DNA of 64,000 nt from PALSA-1353 sp050012375 (GTDB lineage: Bacteria; Planctomycetota; Phycisphaerae; Tepidisphaerales; Tepidisphaeraceae). A model generated the notes under the pieces. That model was not told the DNA's origin. It did not search any database and saw nothing but the letters and a program-made list of their open reading frames with translations. The stretch spans positions 8,088 to 72,087 of the forward strand of contig JBEKHH010000022.1 of assembly GCA_050012375.1 (NCBI GenBank). The letters are read 5' to 3'. Positions 54,929 to 63,976 of the stretch are shown here, in pieces (position 1 is the first letter of the stretch; each line of letters begins with the position of its first letter). The position numbers and the translations under genes were made by a program.

Positions 54929-56089
54929 TCATTTCTGTGAATCGCGGGTCGTGGCCGACAACTGCTTGCGAAGCTGAGCGATGGCGGCGAGTCGTTCGGC
55001 CGGCGGCCCTTCGAGATTCAGTTGCACATCCCTGCCCACAGCGCGATCGAGGTGGTTGAGCGTCGCGACGCGAAGCGCGGCATCGTCGCTGGCCAGGCAA
55101 TCCAAAAGAAAATTCACGTCCATCCCCAGGGCCTTGGCCTGCGGCGCCGTGAGGGGAAAGAACCCGGCCAGGAGCTTGTCCGTGCGGGCTTTTTGCTCGG
55201 CCGACCAATTTCGCCGGTCAGCCGAGAACAGAAACAGCGCTGCCGGTTCGCCGATCTCGCGCAACGCCGCCTGGGCCCGCTGCCGCTGGGCATATTCACC
55301 GGCGTCGAGCTGCGCGATCAGCGGCGCCAGCCGCGACGCCAAATCGGGCGGCGGCTGCCAGACATCGGCCATCACCTGCCAGGCGACTTGCTCCTCCACG
55401 CCGAATACCGCCTGATCCTGATGGAATTGTCCAAACAGCGGGCGAAGATACTCCTCGAATTCGCGCGGATGTTCGCGCCGCAGCGCCGCCAGCGTCGGCG
55501 CGGACATCGCCAGGTTAACGATTGGGTCGCTCCCCTTGATCTTCTGAACGCGCAGCGTCAGAGGCTCTTCCTCGTTTGGATTCAGCGTCTCGATCAGCGA
55601 AATGGTTACAAGCTCGTCGGACGATTTGATGTCCTGCACGACCTGCAGGGACATGGGATTGTACAGCACCTGTAGATGCCGGCCGACCGGAATTGAGCCC
55701 GTTAATTCGTAATACTCGAACACCGGGCAAATGGGGACATGCCGCCGGGCACTCAAATGGCACAGAATGACGGAATCGCCGGGAAGATCGCTCAGCGGTA
55801 TGCGCCCGTTGACGGGTCCAGACTGGAGTATGGGCCAATCGGCGGCCAGGAACCCGGAAGTTTCGCTGAAATGGACGACCTGCGATATGGGGCGCTTCGC
55901 CAAAAGCGGAAACTGCCGCCATTGTGCGACGGCCCGATTGGTATCGGCGACCACATCCTCGTCGGGGGTGTTCGAAGCAGGCGAGGCTTCGCCGGAAGGA
56001 CGCGTTACTCCCACATCCGCCCGGGCCCAGCAGCATGCCAAGCCGATCAGGGCCAAGAGCTTCAGACTGGTCCGTCGCCTCCAGCGCAT
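54929..56089 (-). CDS. Secreted protein, function unknown
   Basis: The start is ATG 56089 (MRWRRRTSLKLLALIGLACC), giving a Sec signal peptide cut near ARADV; the frame to 56131 adds 14 residues before it. The 386-residue mature protein has a beta-rich first half (HVPICPVFEYYELTGSIPVG, LQVLYNPMSLQVVQD). The helical second half has LASRLAPLIAQLDAGEYAQR followed by ALREIGEPAALFL and NFLLDCLASDDAALRVATLN, an Armadillo/HEAT-like pattern. I do not recognise the family. Confidence 0.65.
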   Translation of the reverse strand: MRWRRRTSLKLLALIGLACCWARADVGVTRPSGEASPASNTPDEDVVADTNRAVAQWRQFPLLAKRPISQVVHFSETSGFLAADWPILQSGPVNGRIPLSDLPGDSVILCHLSARRHVPICPVFEYYELTGSIPVGRHLQVLYNPMSLQVVQDIKSSDELVTISLIETLNPNEEEPLTLRVQKIKGSDPIVNLAMSAPTLAALRREHPREFEEYLRPLFGQFHQDQAVFGVEEQVAWQVMADVWQPPPDLASRLAPLIAQLDAGEYAQRQRAQAALREIGEPAALFLFSADRRNWSAEQKARTDKLLAGFFPLTAPQAKALGMDVNFLLDCLASDDAALRVATLNHLDRAVGRDVQLNLEGPPAERLAAIAQLRKQLSATTRDSQK

Positions 56090-56234
56090 TTGAAGGTCAT
56101 TATAGTGCCCATACGGAGTTGATAAATGCAACTTTCGGTGTTTCGTTCCGCCTTAATCATGACCCGTTGTGCTCGCGGCTTTTGTCTTGTTGATGCCGTT
56201 GACCGGCGTACAATGATTCATAGGAACGATCTCC

Positions 56235-58127
56235 ATGAGCCGGCTCGACCATCATATTTCAGCGGTCCGAAACAAGCTGACGCTGGGTATTTTTCTTGAC
56301 GCCTGGGCATGGACGGGTCTGCTTCTGGCCGTGCTGGTCTTGATCGCGGTCATCGCCCAGCGGGTGCTCGACCGCGCAATCGCCCATCCGGCGGCGTTGT
56401 TCTTTATCGGCGCCGCAGCCACCGTTTTGGGGGCATGGATTTCCAGCATCGTTCGCCGGCCTTCGGCCGAAATCGCGGCGCTGAAAATCGACGAAACGCT
56501 GGGGCTGAAGGAAAAATTCAGCACGGCATTGTACGCTCGTCCGCTCAACGATCCGTTTGCCCAGGCCGCGGTGCGGGATGCCGAAGGCACGGCAAACCGC
56601 GTGTCGCTTTACAACCGATTTCCCCTGAAGTTCCCGCGTCAAGTGATCACGACCGCCGTGGTTTTTTTCATGGCTTTTCTGGTCGCTCAGTTCATGCCGC
56701 CGCTCCATTTGTTCGCGAAGCACGAGAAGGACGCGGCCAGGGAGGCCCAAAACGGATCCCAGCCGCAGCACAATGAATACGTGAAACAGGCGATGCCGAC
56801 GATTATGGCGCCCGCCGCCCTTGCAAACGCCGGCGACAAGATTCGCCGCGCCACCGATGAGCTGAACAAGGCCATCGCCACCGATGAGGGCGATGAGCTT
56901 CGCAACCATCGCAGCGTGCTGTCCGCCCTTCAGGACTACAACAAAACGATGGTCGAAGAGTTGAAGAAAAACGAAAAGTTCCAGACCGCGATGGAAACGC
57001 AGGACCAGATGTCGGGGATTGCACCGGCCAAGGATGATTCCACGCCGATCGGCAAGGCTCAGAACGAACTGAAGGCCGGCGACCTGGACGCGGCCATGAC
57101 CGATATTTCCAAGGCCGTGAATCAATTCGACAAGATGAAAGAGGCCGATCAGCAGAAGATAATCGCGCAGGCGGCGGCACTCTCGCAAGAGCTTTCCAAG
57201 GCCGCCAACGATCCGAAAGTTGGCCAGAAGATCGCCCAGCAACTCATGCAGATGGGCGCGACGCAATCGCAGGCGCAGCAGATGTCGGCGGCGATGCAGC
57301 AGGCGGCTCAGGGGAATAAGCAGGCCCAGCGGCAACTTCAGCAGATGGCCAGGCAAATGGCCCAGCAGATGAATGGCGGCCAAGGTCCGACTCAGCAGCA
57401 ACAACAGCAGATTCAGTCCATGATGACCAAGGCGCAGGCGATGGCCAACAGCCAGACGCAGGCGCAGGCGTTATCGAGCGCGGCGCAGCAGTTGAGCATG
57501 GCGATGGTGCAGGCGCGCGCGGCGGGGCAGCATCCGCAGTCATCGCAGGGCCAACAGAGTCGCCCGGGCCAGGGCCAGGGCCAGCAGCCCGGGGCGTCGC
57601 AGCCGGGGATGGCCGCGGCCCAGCAGCAGATGCAGCAGCAGTTGCAGCAGATGCAGGCCAATGCCAAGGACGCGCAGGCAATGCAGGCCGCCGCCAACGC
57701 CGCCGCACAAGCCGCCGCCGATGCCGCTGCTGGACTGAACGGTCCCAGCGGCGGCGATGCCGACGAGGCCAACGTCCAGGGCGGCACCGCACCGAATCCG
57801 AATCAGGGCGGTCAGCCCGGTCCGGGCAATGCCGGCTGGTCTCCCACTCCCGGCCACGGCGGCGCGAGAATGGGAATCGCCCTGGCGCCGGCGACCTTCA
57901 GGCAGGAATTCGATCCGTCCAAGGACAATGAACACGGCAAGATTCTTGCCAGCCGATACGTCAAAGCCGGCATCGATCCGGGCCAATCGACCGCCGGTTT
58001 GAAGGACGTGGCCGCCTCCGCCGAGAAGGATGCCCCCGACGACATCGACCAGGATCACATTCCCCGCGAAGCCCAGCAGGCGGAAAAGGAATATTTCAGT
58101 GCCATGCAAAAACAGGATGGGCAGTAG
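56235..58127 (+). CDS. Membrane protein with long Gln/Ala-rich domain, DUF4175-like
   Basis: A 630-residue protein with ATG 56235 behind AGGA. Three hydrophobic helices (residues about 20-45, 52-72, 130-152) are followed by a coiled-coil segment (DKIRRATDELNKAIATDEGD). A low-complexity region follows at about 330-500, where Gln, Ala, Met and Gly dominate (QQMARQMAQQMNGGQ-like runs). The head resembles proteins that precede VWA and MoxR genes in planctomycete BatA-type clusters. It is likely an inner-membrane component of that complex; the repeats could mediate self-assembly. Codon use in the repeats is CAG-biased. Confidence 0.65.
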   Translation: MSRLDHHISAVRNKLTLGIFLDAWAWTGLLLAVLVLIAVIAQRVLDRAIAHPAALFFIGAAATVLGAWISSIVRRPSAEIAALKIDETLGLKEKFSTALYARPLNDPFAQAAVRDAEGTANRVSLYNRFPLKFPRQVITTAVVFFMAFLVAQFMPPLHLFAKHEKDAAREAQNGSQPQHNEYVKQAMPTIMAPAALANAGDKIRRATDELNKAIATDEGDELRNHRSVLSALQDYNKTMVEELKKNEKFQTAMETQDQMSGIAPAKDDSTPIGKAQNELKAGDLDAAMTDISKAVNQFDKMKEADQQKIIAQAAALSQELSKAANDPKVGQKIAQQLMQMGATQSQAQQMSAAMQQAAQGNKQAQRQLQQMARQMAQQMNGGQGPTQQQQQQIQSMMTKAQAMANSQTQAQALSSAAQQLSMAMVQARAAGQHPQSSQGQQSRPGQGQGQQPGASQPGMAAAQQQMQQQLQQMQANAKDAQAMQAAANAAAQAAADAAAGLNGPSGGDADEANVQGGTAPNPNQGGQPGPGNAGWSPTPGHGGARMGIALAPATFRQEFDPSKDNEHGKILASRYVKAGIDPGQSTAGLKDVAASAEKDAPDDIDQDHIPREAQQAEKEYFSAMQKQDGQ

Positions 58128-58202
58128 CCGGGGCAATCGCATGTTCCCCCTCGCCCCATGAGTACGTAGGCAGAGGTAGGAATACGTTGTAGCCGCGCCG
58201 CG

Positions 58203-58226
58203 AGCCCCGCATGTACATGCGGGGCT
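58203..58226. repeat. Perfect 24-bp palindrome
   Basis: AGCCCCGCATGT joined to ACATGCGGGGCT with no loop. It sits between the Q-rich membrane protein gene and the VWA gene, in a GC-rich 160-base gap. It could form a cruciform or an RNA hairpin lacking a loop of its own. It has no T-run. Confidence 0.8.
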
Positions 58227-58286
58227 TCGAGGAATGTCGAGCGTACTCAAACCGGAACCCGTATCAGGCCGTAGCTTCAGTTTTCA

Positions 58287-61200
58287 ATGAACTGCTCCAT
58301 TCTCACGCTCGCCTATTTCACCCTGAGGCTGGACCAGTTCTCGCCGCTCGTCGCACTCGCGCTCTTTGCCGCCCTTGGCGCAATCGTCGTTCTGCTCGGG
58401 ATCCATTCCATGGCCGGGCTGGGACGGGCGCGGAAATGGGTCGCCATCGGCGTGCGGCTGGCGGTTCTGCTCCTGGTGATTTTGATCCTTGGCGACATCA
58501 AGCTGGTGCGCAAGAACACCGACGTCGAGTTGATGATCGTCCGCGATATCAGCCGTTCGACTGAGCTGGTCAGCGATTTCCCCGGCAAGTTTCTTCAGTC
58601 GTCGATCGACGATTATCTTCTGGCATCGACAACGAAGGACAACAGTCCCTCGCGCCGCGACGCCGATCGTGTCGGCGAAATCAGCTTCAACGAGCATGCC
58701 TACATCGACGCCATCCCAAGCCCGCGCTTGTCGCTCGAGGCCCGCGCCATCCGAGACCGCGGCGCCGGCACCGATGCCGCCGGGGCCATTCAGCTTGGCC
58801 TGGCCTCCATGGGAAACGACTCGATGCACAGGATGCTGCTCATCTGGGACGGCAACGCGACCGCCGGCGATTTGACCACCGCCCTCGCCGCCGCCTCGAG
58901 TCAGCACGTGCCCATCGACGTGATGCCATTGCATTACAACGTCGAGCACGAGGTGATGATGGATAAATTCATCGCCCCGTCCCGCCGCCAGGAAGGCCAG
59001 CCCTTCAGCATCGACGTCTACATCAACAACAAGAACCCCCAGAACGTCCAAGGCGACCTGTCCGTCACCGATAACGGAAAGCTGATCCCGCTCAACGGCG
59101 GCAAGACAACCGAGCGAATCGCCCTCAAGCCCGGACCCAACGTCGAGCGCATCGCCCTTCCCGCCCAGGGCGTCGGCATTCACCAGTTCCATTCGACGAT
59201 CACCAATATCGACAATGTCGTCGCAACCGTCGGGGGCGATGCCAACCCCGTGGCCACGCAACTCGACAACAAATCCGCCGACAGTTTCACCTACGTCCAG
59301 GGCCAGGGACGCGTGCTGCTGGTGGACAACACCGATCCAAGCCATTCCGTGGATTCGGGCAGATTTCTTCGCCAGGCGCTGGCCGGCGAGAAGATCAACG
59401 TCGTCTCGATCACCCCGGAACAGTTCCCGAGCAACGCAATTGAGTTGCAGGGCTACGACGCGGTGATCCTCGCCAACGTGCCGCGGGGATCCGGCGGGCT
59501 GAGCGACCTTCAGGAAGCCATCGTGGCCCAATATGTTCACGACACCGGCGGCGGGCTGGTGATGATCGGCGGGCCGGAGACTTTCGGCGCCGGCGGTTGG
59601 GAAGGCTCGCGCTTGGAACAGGAACTGCCCGTCACCATGGAGGTTCCCGCCCAACGCCAGATTCCCAAGGGGGCGCTCGTGCTGATTATGGACCCGGCCG
59701 AGGCGCCGGATGGAAATTATTGGGGCGAGCAGTGCGCCATCAAGGCCATGGAAGCGCTCTCCTCCCAGGATGAGGTGGGCGTCATCACCTACGCATTTTC
59801 CAACGGCCAGGGCTCCCGATGGGATGCGCCCCTGGAAGTCAAAGGCGACGGCAGCAAGGTGCTCGCCGCTCTGAAGAATTGGGAACTGGGCGATATGCCC
59901 AGCTTTGACCAATCAATCCGCCTGGCCCTGGACGGCGCAAACGGCGAGCCCGGCCTGATCGCTTCCACCGCCCGCGCCAAGCACATTGTGCTGATCACCG
60001 ATGACGACCCGCAAATGCCCGACAACGACGTCATCCAACGCCTCATCGACAACAAAATCAGCGTCTCCACCATCACCGTCTATCCGCACCAGGCCGGCAA
60101 CGTGGCGATTGGCATTCGCCAGCTGGCCAAGAGAACCGGTGGAAAATCTTACGGGCCGTTCGAGGGGAACCTCGCCCCTTTGCCGCAAATCTTCATCAAG
60201 GAAGCGACCGTCGTGAAACGCAGCATCATTCAGGAAGATGTGCACGGAATCCCCGTGGCCCTGGCGGCCACAAGCAGCGAACTCGTCAAAGGCATCCCCC
60301 CCGGCCCCCTCCCGCCCTTGTATGGTTACGATCTGACCGGCCGAAGGGACAACCCCCTCATCGAGGTTCCCATCACCGCCGGGCCAAAACGCGATCCCGT
60401 GCTGGCCCATTGGCAAGCCGGCCTGGGCAAGGTCGCGGTCTACACCGGCGATGCCCTCAACCGCTGGGACGCCAACTGGGTCGGCACGGGGATGTACCAG
60501 AAATTCTGGTCGCAAATGGTGCGAGGCGTGTCGCGCTCGCCGTTCTCATCCGATTTTGAAACCGATATGACCACCGACGGCGACAAGGGCCACGTCGTTG
60601 TCCGCGCCCAGAAAGAGGGCAACGCCTTCAACAACTTCCTGAACATCAGCGGCAAGGTCCTTGGCGGCGCCGACCTGACGCCCCATCCCATTCGCCTGCT
60701 ACAAACCGGGCCGGGGACATACGAGGCCGATTTCGACGCCAGCGCCCAGGGCAGCTACATCGGGTATCTGACTTACGCCGCTCAGGATGGCAAGCAAGGT
60801 TCGCTCCTGGCCGGCACAACCGTCAACAGCTCCCCGGAAATGCGCGACCTGCAAAGCAATGATGCGCTGCTGAGCCAGATCGCCGAGCGCACCGGCGGCC
60901 GGCTGCTCAAGCCCTTCGACATGTCGTCGGCCGATCTGTTCACGCGCGACGGATTGGCCGTCACCGATTCGCCCCAATCCATTTGGGACCTGCTCGTGCC
61001 CTGGCTGCTGACGCTCATCATCCTCGACGTGGCGGTGCGGCGAATCGCCTGGGATTGGCCGGCGATCCGGCGGATGGCGCTGGCCGTGGCCGATGTTGTC
61101 CGTCAGTTCACGATGACTTACCGCAAGGTGGAGACGCCGCGGATGTTGGACAGCCTCAAGCGCGTGCGCGACGAGGTGGCCGAGCAGAAGTTCAAGGGCG

Positions 61201-61457
61201 CCGCCGAAATCCAAGCCGGACCCAGGCCGATGTCACGGCCGCCCCTGCCCGACCCCACCGCCAAGTTCGACGCCGGCCCGGGCGTCGAGGGAGACATCAC
61301 CGCCGTCGTTGGCGGAGCCGTGGATAAGCCGATCCCCTCGGCTCCCAAAAAGATCGAGCCCAAGGGCGCTGTCGGCCTCGGTGAACACACCGGCGGCCTG
61401 CTCGAGGCCAAGCGCCGGGCCCAGCAGAAGATCAAAGAGAAGCAGGAGCAGAACTAG
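58287..61457 (+). CDS. Large VWA-like membrane protein of the MoxR/BatA-type cluster
   Basis: A 1,056-residue protein. It has two N-terminal helices (about 20-65), a first VWA-like region (about 70-230: LMIVRDISRSTELV, GTDAAGAIQLGLAS), an Ig-like segment, a GATase1-like region (GRVLLVDNTDPSHS, DAVILANVPRGSGGLS, GGGLVMIGGPETFGAGG), and a second VWA-like part. In that part the metal site is degenerate: LVLIMDPAEAPDG instead of DxSxS. Later come HIVLITDDDPQMPDND and a C-terminal membrane helix near 905-925. It is probably assembled with the MoxR ATPase as a periplasm-facing machine. The ATG at 58287 lacks a clear ribosome binding site. Confidence 0.75.
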   Translation: MNCSILTLAYFTLRLDQFSPLVALALFAALGAIVVLLGIHSMAGLGRARKWVAIGVRLAVLLLVILILGDIKLVRKNTDVELMIVRDISRSTELVSDFPGKFLQSSIDDYLLASTTKDNSPSRRDADRVGEISFNEHAYIDAIPSPRLSLEARAIRDRGAGTDAAGAIQLGLASMGNDSMHRMLLIWDGNATAGDLTTALAAASSQHVPIDVMPLHYNVEHEVMMDKFIAPSRRQEGQPFSIDVYINNKNPQNVQGDLSVTDNGKLIPLNGGKTTERIALKPGPNVERIALPAQGVGIHQFHSTITNIDNVVATVGGDANPVATQLDNKSADSFTYVQGQGRVLLVDNTDPSHSVDSGRFLRQALAGEKINVVSITPEQFPSNAIELQGYDAVILANVPRGSGGLSDLQEAIVAQYVHDTGGGLVMIGGPETFGAGGWEGSRLEQELPVTMEVPAQRQIPKGALVLIMDPAEAPDGNYWGEQCAIKAMEALSSQDEVGVITYAFSNGQGSRWDAPLEVKGDGSKVLAALKNWELGDMPSFDQSIRLALDGANGEPGLIASTARAKHIVLITDDDPQMPDNDVIQRLIDNKISVSTITVYPHQAGNVAIGIRQLAKRTGGKSYGPFEGNLAPLPQIFIKEATVVKRSIIQEDVHGIPVALAATSSELVKGIPPGPLPPLYGYDLTGRRDNPLIEVPITAGPKRDPVLAHWQAGLGKVAVYTGDALNRWDANWVGTGMYQKFWSQMVRGVSRSPFSSDFETDMTTDGDKGHVVVRAQKEGNAFNNFLNISGKVLGGADLTPHPIRLLQTGPGTYEADFDASAQGSYIGYLTYAAQDGKQGSLLAGTTVNSSPEMRDLQSNDALLSQIAERTGGRLLKPFDMSSADLFTRDGLAVTDSPQSIWDLLVPWLLTLIILDVAVRRIAWDWPAIRRMALAVADVVRQFTMTYRKVETPRMLDSLKRVRDEVAEQKFKGAAEIQAGPRPMSRPPLPDPTAKFDAGPGVEGDITAVVGGAVDKPIPSAPKKIEPKGAVGLGEHTGGLLEAKRRAQQKIKEKQEQN

Positions 61458-61460
61458 ATG

Positions 61461-61580
61461 CGAAATCAGAAACCCGAAACCAGAATGACGAATCAAACCA
61501 GAAACCCGAAACCCGAAACATTCGGTCATTCTGGTTTCGGATTTGATTCGTCATTCTGGTTTCTGGTTTCGGGTTTCCGC
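61461..61580. repeat. Long inverted repeat, GAAACCC family
   Basis: About 37-base arms (CGAAATCAGAAACCCGAAAC... and ...GGTTTCTGGTTTCGGGTTT) surround a loop. They are built from tandem AGAAACCC/GAAACCCG words, plus the interspersed segment CAGAATGACGAATC. It separates the VWA and MoxR genes, which would otherwise be contiguous. Confidence 0.8.
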
Positions 61581-61611
61581 ATAACCCCCAATCACTTACC
61601 AAGGACCTAAT

Positions 61612-62661
61612 ATGTCATCCCCTTCGATTCCCGGCGTCGATCCGCAAATCCAGGCCGCTTGCGACCGATTTCGCCAGGATTACCAGGCCGTTCATACCGA
61701 GATCGCCAAGGTGATCGTCGGACATGAGCCGATTATCAACGGCGTGCTCACCTGCCTGTTCGTCGGTGGCCACGCGCTGCTCGAAGGCGTTCCCGGTTTG
61801 GGTAAAACCGCCCTCATCCGCACGCTGGCCAGCGCGCTCGACCTGAAATTCAGCCGCATCCAGTTCACGCCCGACCTGATGCCCGCCGACGTCATCGGCA
61901 CCAATGTCATCATGGAAAACGAAAGCGGACGACGGGGGTTTCAATTCATGGCCGGACCGATTTTCTCCCAGATCGTTCTCGCCGACGAGATCAACCGCGC
62001 CACCCCCAAGACCCAATCGGCCCTTTTGGAGGCGATGCAGGAAAAGCAGGTGACGGCCGGCGGGCAGGTGCGAAAGCTGGAAGAGCCGTTCTTCGTGATG
62101 GCCACCCAGAATCCGCTGGAGCAGGAAGGCACCTATCCCCTGCCCGAAGCCCAGCTCGACCGCTTCTTCTACAAGCTGCTCGTGCAATACAGCGGCCGAG
62201 AGGAACTGCGCGAAATTCTGAATCGCACGACCACCGCGCACAAAGCGGAGGTCAAGCCCACGTTGGACTCGGCGCGAATCATCTCGCACCAACAGCTCGT
62301 CAAGCGCGTCATCCTCGCCCCGCACGTGCAGGATTATGCGATCCGCGTCGTCCTGGCGACGCATCCGCAGGGCATATTTGCCGTCCCCATGACCAATCAG
62401 TTCCTGCGCGTCGGCGCCAGTCCCCGAGCCGCACAGGCCATCGCCCTGGCGAGCAAGGTGCAGGCCCTGCTCGATGGCCGGTTCCATGTGAGCTTCAAGG
62501 ATGTGAAGGACGTCGCCATTCCCGCCATGCGTCATCGTCTGATCCTGAATTTCGAGGGCGAAGCCGAGGGCATTACAACCGACATGGTGCTGGAAAAGGT
62601 CATCGCCGAGACGCCGACCGCAATCGAAGAGGAATTGGCAGCCGGGGCCGGCAGGAAATAG
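61612..62661 (+). CDS. MoxR-family AAA+ ATPase
   Basis: A 349-residue ATPase, ATG 61612 behind AAGGA. Walker A is LLEGVPGLGKTALIR, Walker B is IVLADEINRATPKTQ, sensor 1 is FFVMATQNPLEQEGTYPLPE, then the arginine-finger region ALEAMQEKQVT, and sensor 2 is SPRAAQAIAL. MoxR proteins act as chaperones that mature or insert metal into VWA proteins. Their usual partner, a DUF58 protein, is not encoded here; the large VWA-like gene is. Confidence 0.93.
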   Translation: MSSPSIPGVDPQIQAACDRFRQDYQAVHTEIAKVIVGHEPIINGVLTCLFVGGHALLEGVPGLGKTALIRTLASALDLKFSRIQFTPDLMPADVIGTNVIMENESGRRGFQFMAGPIFSQIVLADEINRATPKTQSALLEAMQEKQVTAGGQVRKLEEPFFVMATQNPLEQEGTYPLPEAQLDRFFYKLLVQYSGREELREILNRTTTAHKAEVKPTLDSARIISHQQLVKRVILAPHVQDYAIRVVLATHPQGIFAVPMTNQFLRVGASPRAAQAIALASKVQALLDGRFHVSFKDVKDVAIPAMRHRLILNFEGEAEGITTDMVLEKVIAETPTAIEEELAAGAGRK

Positions 62662-62668
62662 GAGCGAC

Positions 62669-63235
62669 GTGCCGGAATTGGCGGTTGATAACATCGAGGC
62701 TCTGACGCCGTGGGTCTCCGGGGCCATCCTTCTCGCGATGGCGCTGGTGATTACCGCGCTTATCCTCCGGGAAAAGCGAAGATTGGACGCAAAGGAACGT
62801 TTCGACCGGCAGCAGTGCGTGAACTGCGGCTACGATCTTCGCGCAAGTGTTGATCGATGCCCGGAGTGCGGGTTTCCAATCCAACCACCGGAACTGCCGC
62901 TGACCACGCTGCTGGATCGCCGGACTCTGGCTAATGATTGGCCGGAGGTGACCCAACCGCCCCGGCAGCCCCGCCCCGACGAATCTCGCGTCGAGGTGTA
63001 CGCCTCTGAGGAAATCATGGCCGTCGATCTGTTGGCCCAGCAGTTGGAAGCTCGCGGACTAATAACGGGTGTTACCACTACGAAGACCACGTTTCTCGAT
63101 CCAATCTCGGTTACCACGGTCGAGCGAACTTATAAGAAACTCACCGTCTGGTCCGGCGATCTGGATCGGGCGGTCAAGATCATTCATGACCTCAGCAGCG
63201 CCTCCATCGCGCGCCGGTCAAACACGGACGTATAA
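62669..63235 (+). CDS. Small membrane protein with zinc ribbon and DUF2007-like domain
   Basis: GTG 62669 is behind AGGAG. The 188-residue protein has an N-terminal helix (WVSGAILLAMALVITALILR) and a zinc ribbon CVNCGYDLRASVDRCPECG (CxxC...CxxC). It ends in a small alpha-beta domain (VEVYASEEIMAVDLLAQQLE, then KKLTVWSGDLDRAVKIIHDL) resembling DUF2007 'putative signal transducing protein'. Proteins of this layout are common in planctomycetes; their function is unknown. It starts seven bases after the MoxR stop, so it is probably in the operon. Confidence 0.72.
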   Translation: MPELAVDNIEALTPWVSGAILLAMALVITALILREKRRLDAKERFDRQQCVNCGYDLRASVDRCPECGFPIQPPELPLTTLLDRRTLANDWPEVTQPPRQPRPDESRVEVYASEEIMAVDLLAQQLEARGLITGVTTTKTTFLDPISVTTVERTYKKLTVWSGDLDRAVKIIHDLSSASIARRSNTDV

Positions 63236-63274
63236 TGGTTTTTCCAACACTGCCATTGCATAGGAGGTGGAACC

Positions 63275-63823
63275 ATGTCCGTTGTCGCGCGGCCTTGGCT
63301 GAGGCTCCCGGTTGTTTCCGCGGGGGCGGAACCGCTTGTCAGGGGCTATTTGATGAGGCGGAACATTCTGACTTACGCCGCTCCGCCCAACAATGAAGGA
63401 TACGATTTGATCTGCGTGCATCCCGATCCGAGGCATCGATTGTCGCGCCGCCAATGGCCGAAGGTGCTCGTGCAGGTCAAGAGCCGATACGCCACCGACT
63501 GCGATCGCGGCTTTCCCATTCGCCAGGACACGTTGACGGCTTTTGATTTTCTGATCGTGGCGTTTCTCAACATCGGCCGGTTCGCGGGAAGGCACGATGG
63601 TTCCACCGGAGAGACCGATCCGGAGTTTTACACGCTGCCCCGTGCCTTCGTGCGGGCGCATCACATCGCGGATCCCACTTGGCAGAAGGTCCGTCTGACC
63701 GGTTTGGAGCACGAGATACAAAGACACAAAAACCAGGCCGGGTTTGAGCAGATCGCCAAATTGCTGGGAATCCGCAGGCCGGTGAAGGATATGGAATTGG
63801 AACTGGCGGCGGGGAAGAGGTGA
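63275..63823 (+). CDS. PD-(D/E)xK-like protein, function unknown
   Basis: ATG 63275 with an excellent AGGAGGTGG site. The 182-residue protein contains NEGYDLICVHPD and VLVQVKSRYATD, the D...(D/E/Q)xK arrangement of restriction-type or Holliday-junction-type nucleases, with Q in place of the usual E. A single such domain makes up most of the protein. No restriction or repair partner is adjacent, so the nuclease activity is a suggestion only. Confidence 0.6.
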   Translation: MSVVARPWLRLPVVSAGAEPLVRGYLMRRNILTYAAPPNNEGYDLICVHPDPRHRLSRRQWPKVLVQVKSRYATDCDRGFPIRQDTLTAFDFLIVAFLNIGRFAGRHDGSTGETDPEFYTLPRAFVRAHHIADPTWQKVRLTGLEHEIQRHKNQAGFEQIAKLLGIRRPVKDMELELAAGKR

Positions 63824-63857
63824 ACGTATGTCTATTCTCGACTCAACGATTAGATTT

Positions 63858-63880
63858 AACCGCGGAGTTCGCGGAGATCC
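63858..63880. repeat. Half-copy of the CCGCGGAG repeat family
   Basis: AACCGCGGAGTTCGCGGAGA has the same words as the hairpin at 18641-18745 but no opposing arm. Confidence 0.5.
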
Positions 63881-63913
63881 TGGCGCGGGCTTCGCCCGCA
63901 ACCCAAATAATTA

Positions 63914-63976
63914 GGCATTGCTCGTTAAGGTACGGTGCGTGTTGCGAAGCACTTACCGTCCTACAGGAGCAATGCC
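63914..63976. repeat. REP-like hairpin at the window end
   Basis: GGCATTGCTC (63914-63923) pairs with GAGCAATGCC (63967-63976), and inner ACGGT/ACCGT and GTGC/GCAC extend the stem, giving a 63-nt three-part hairpin. The next ATG starts immediately after it. Confidence 0.65.
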
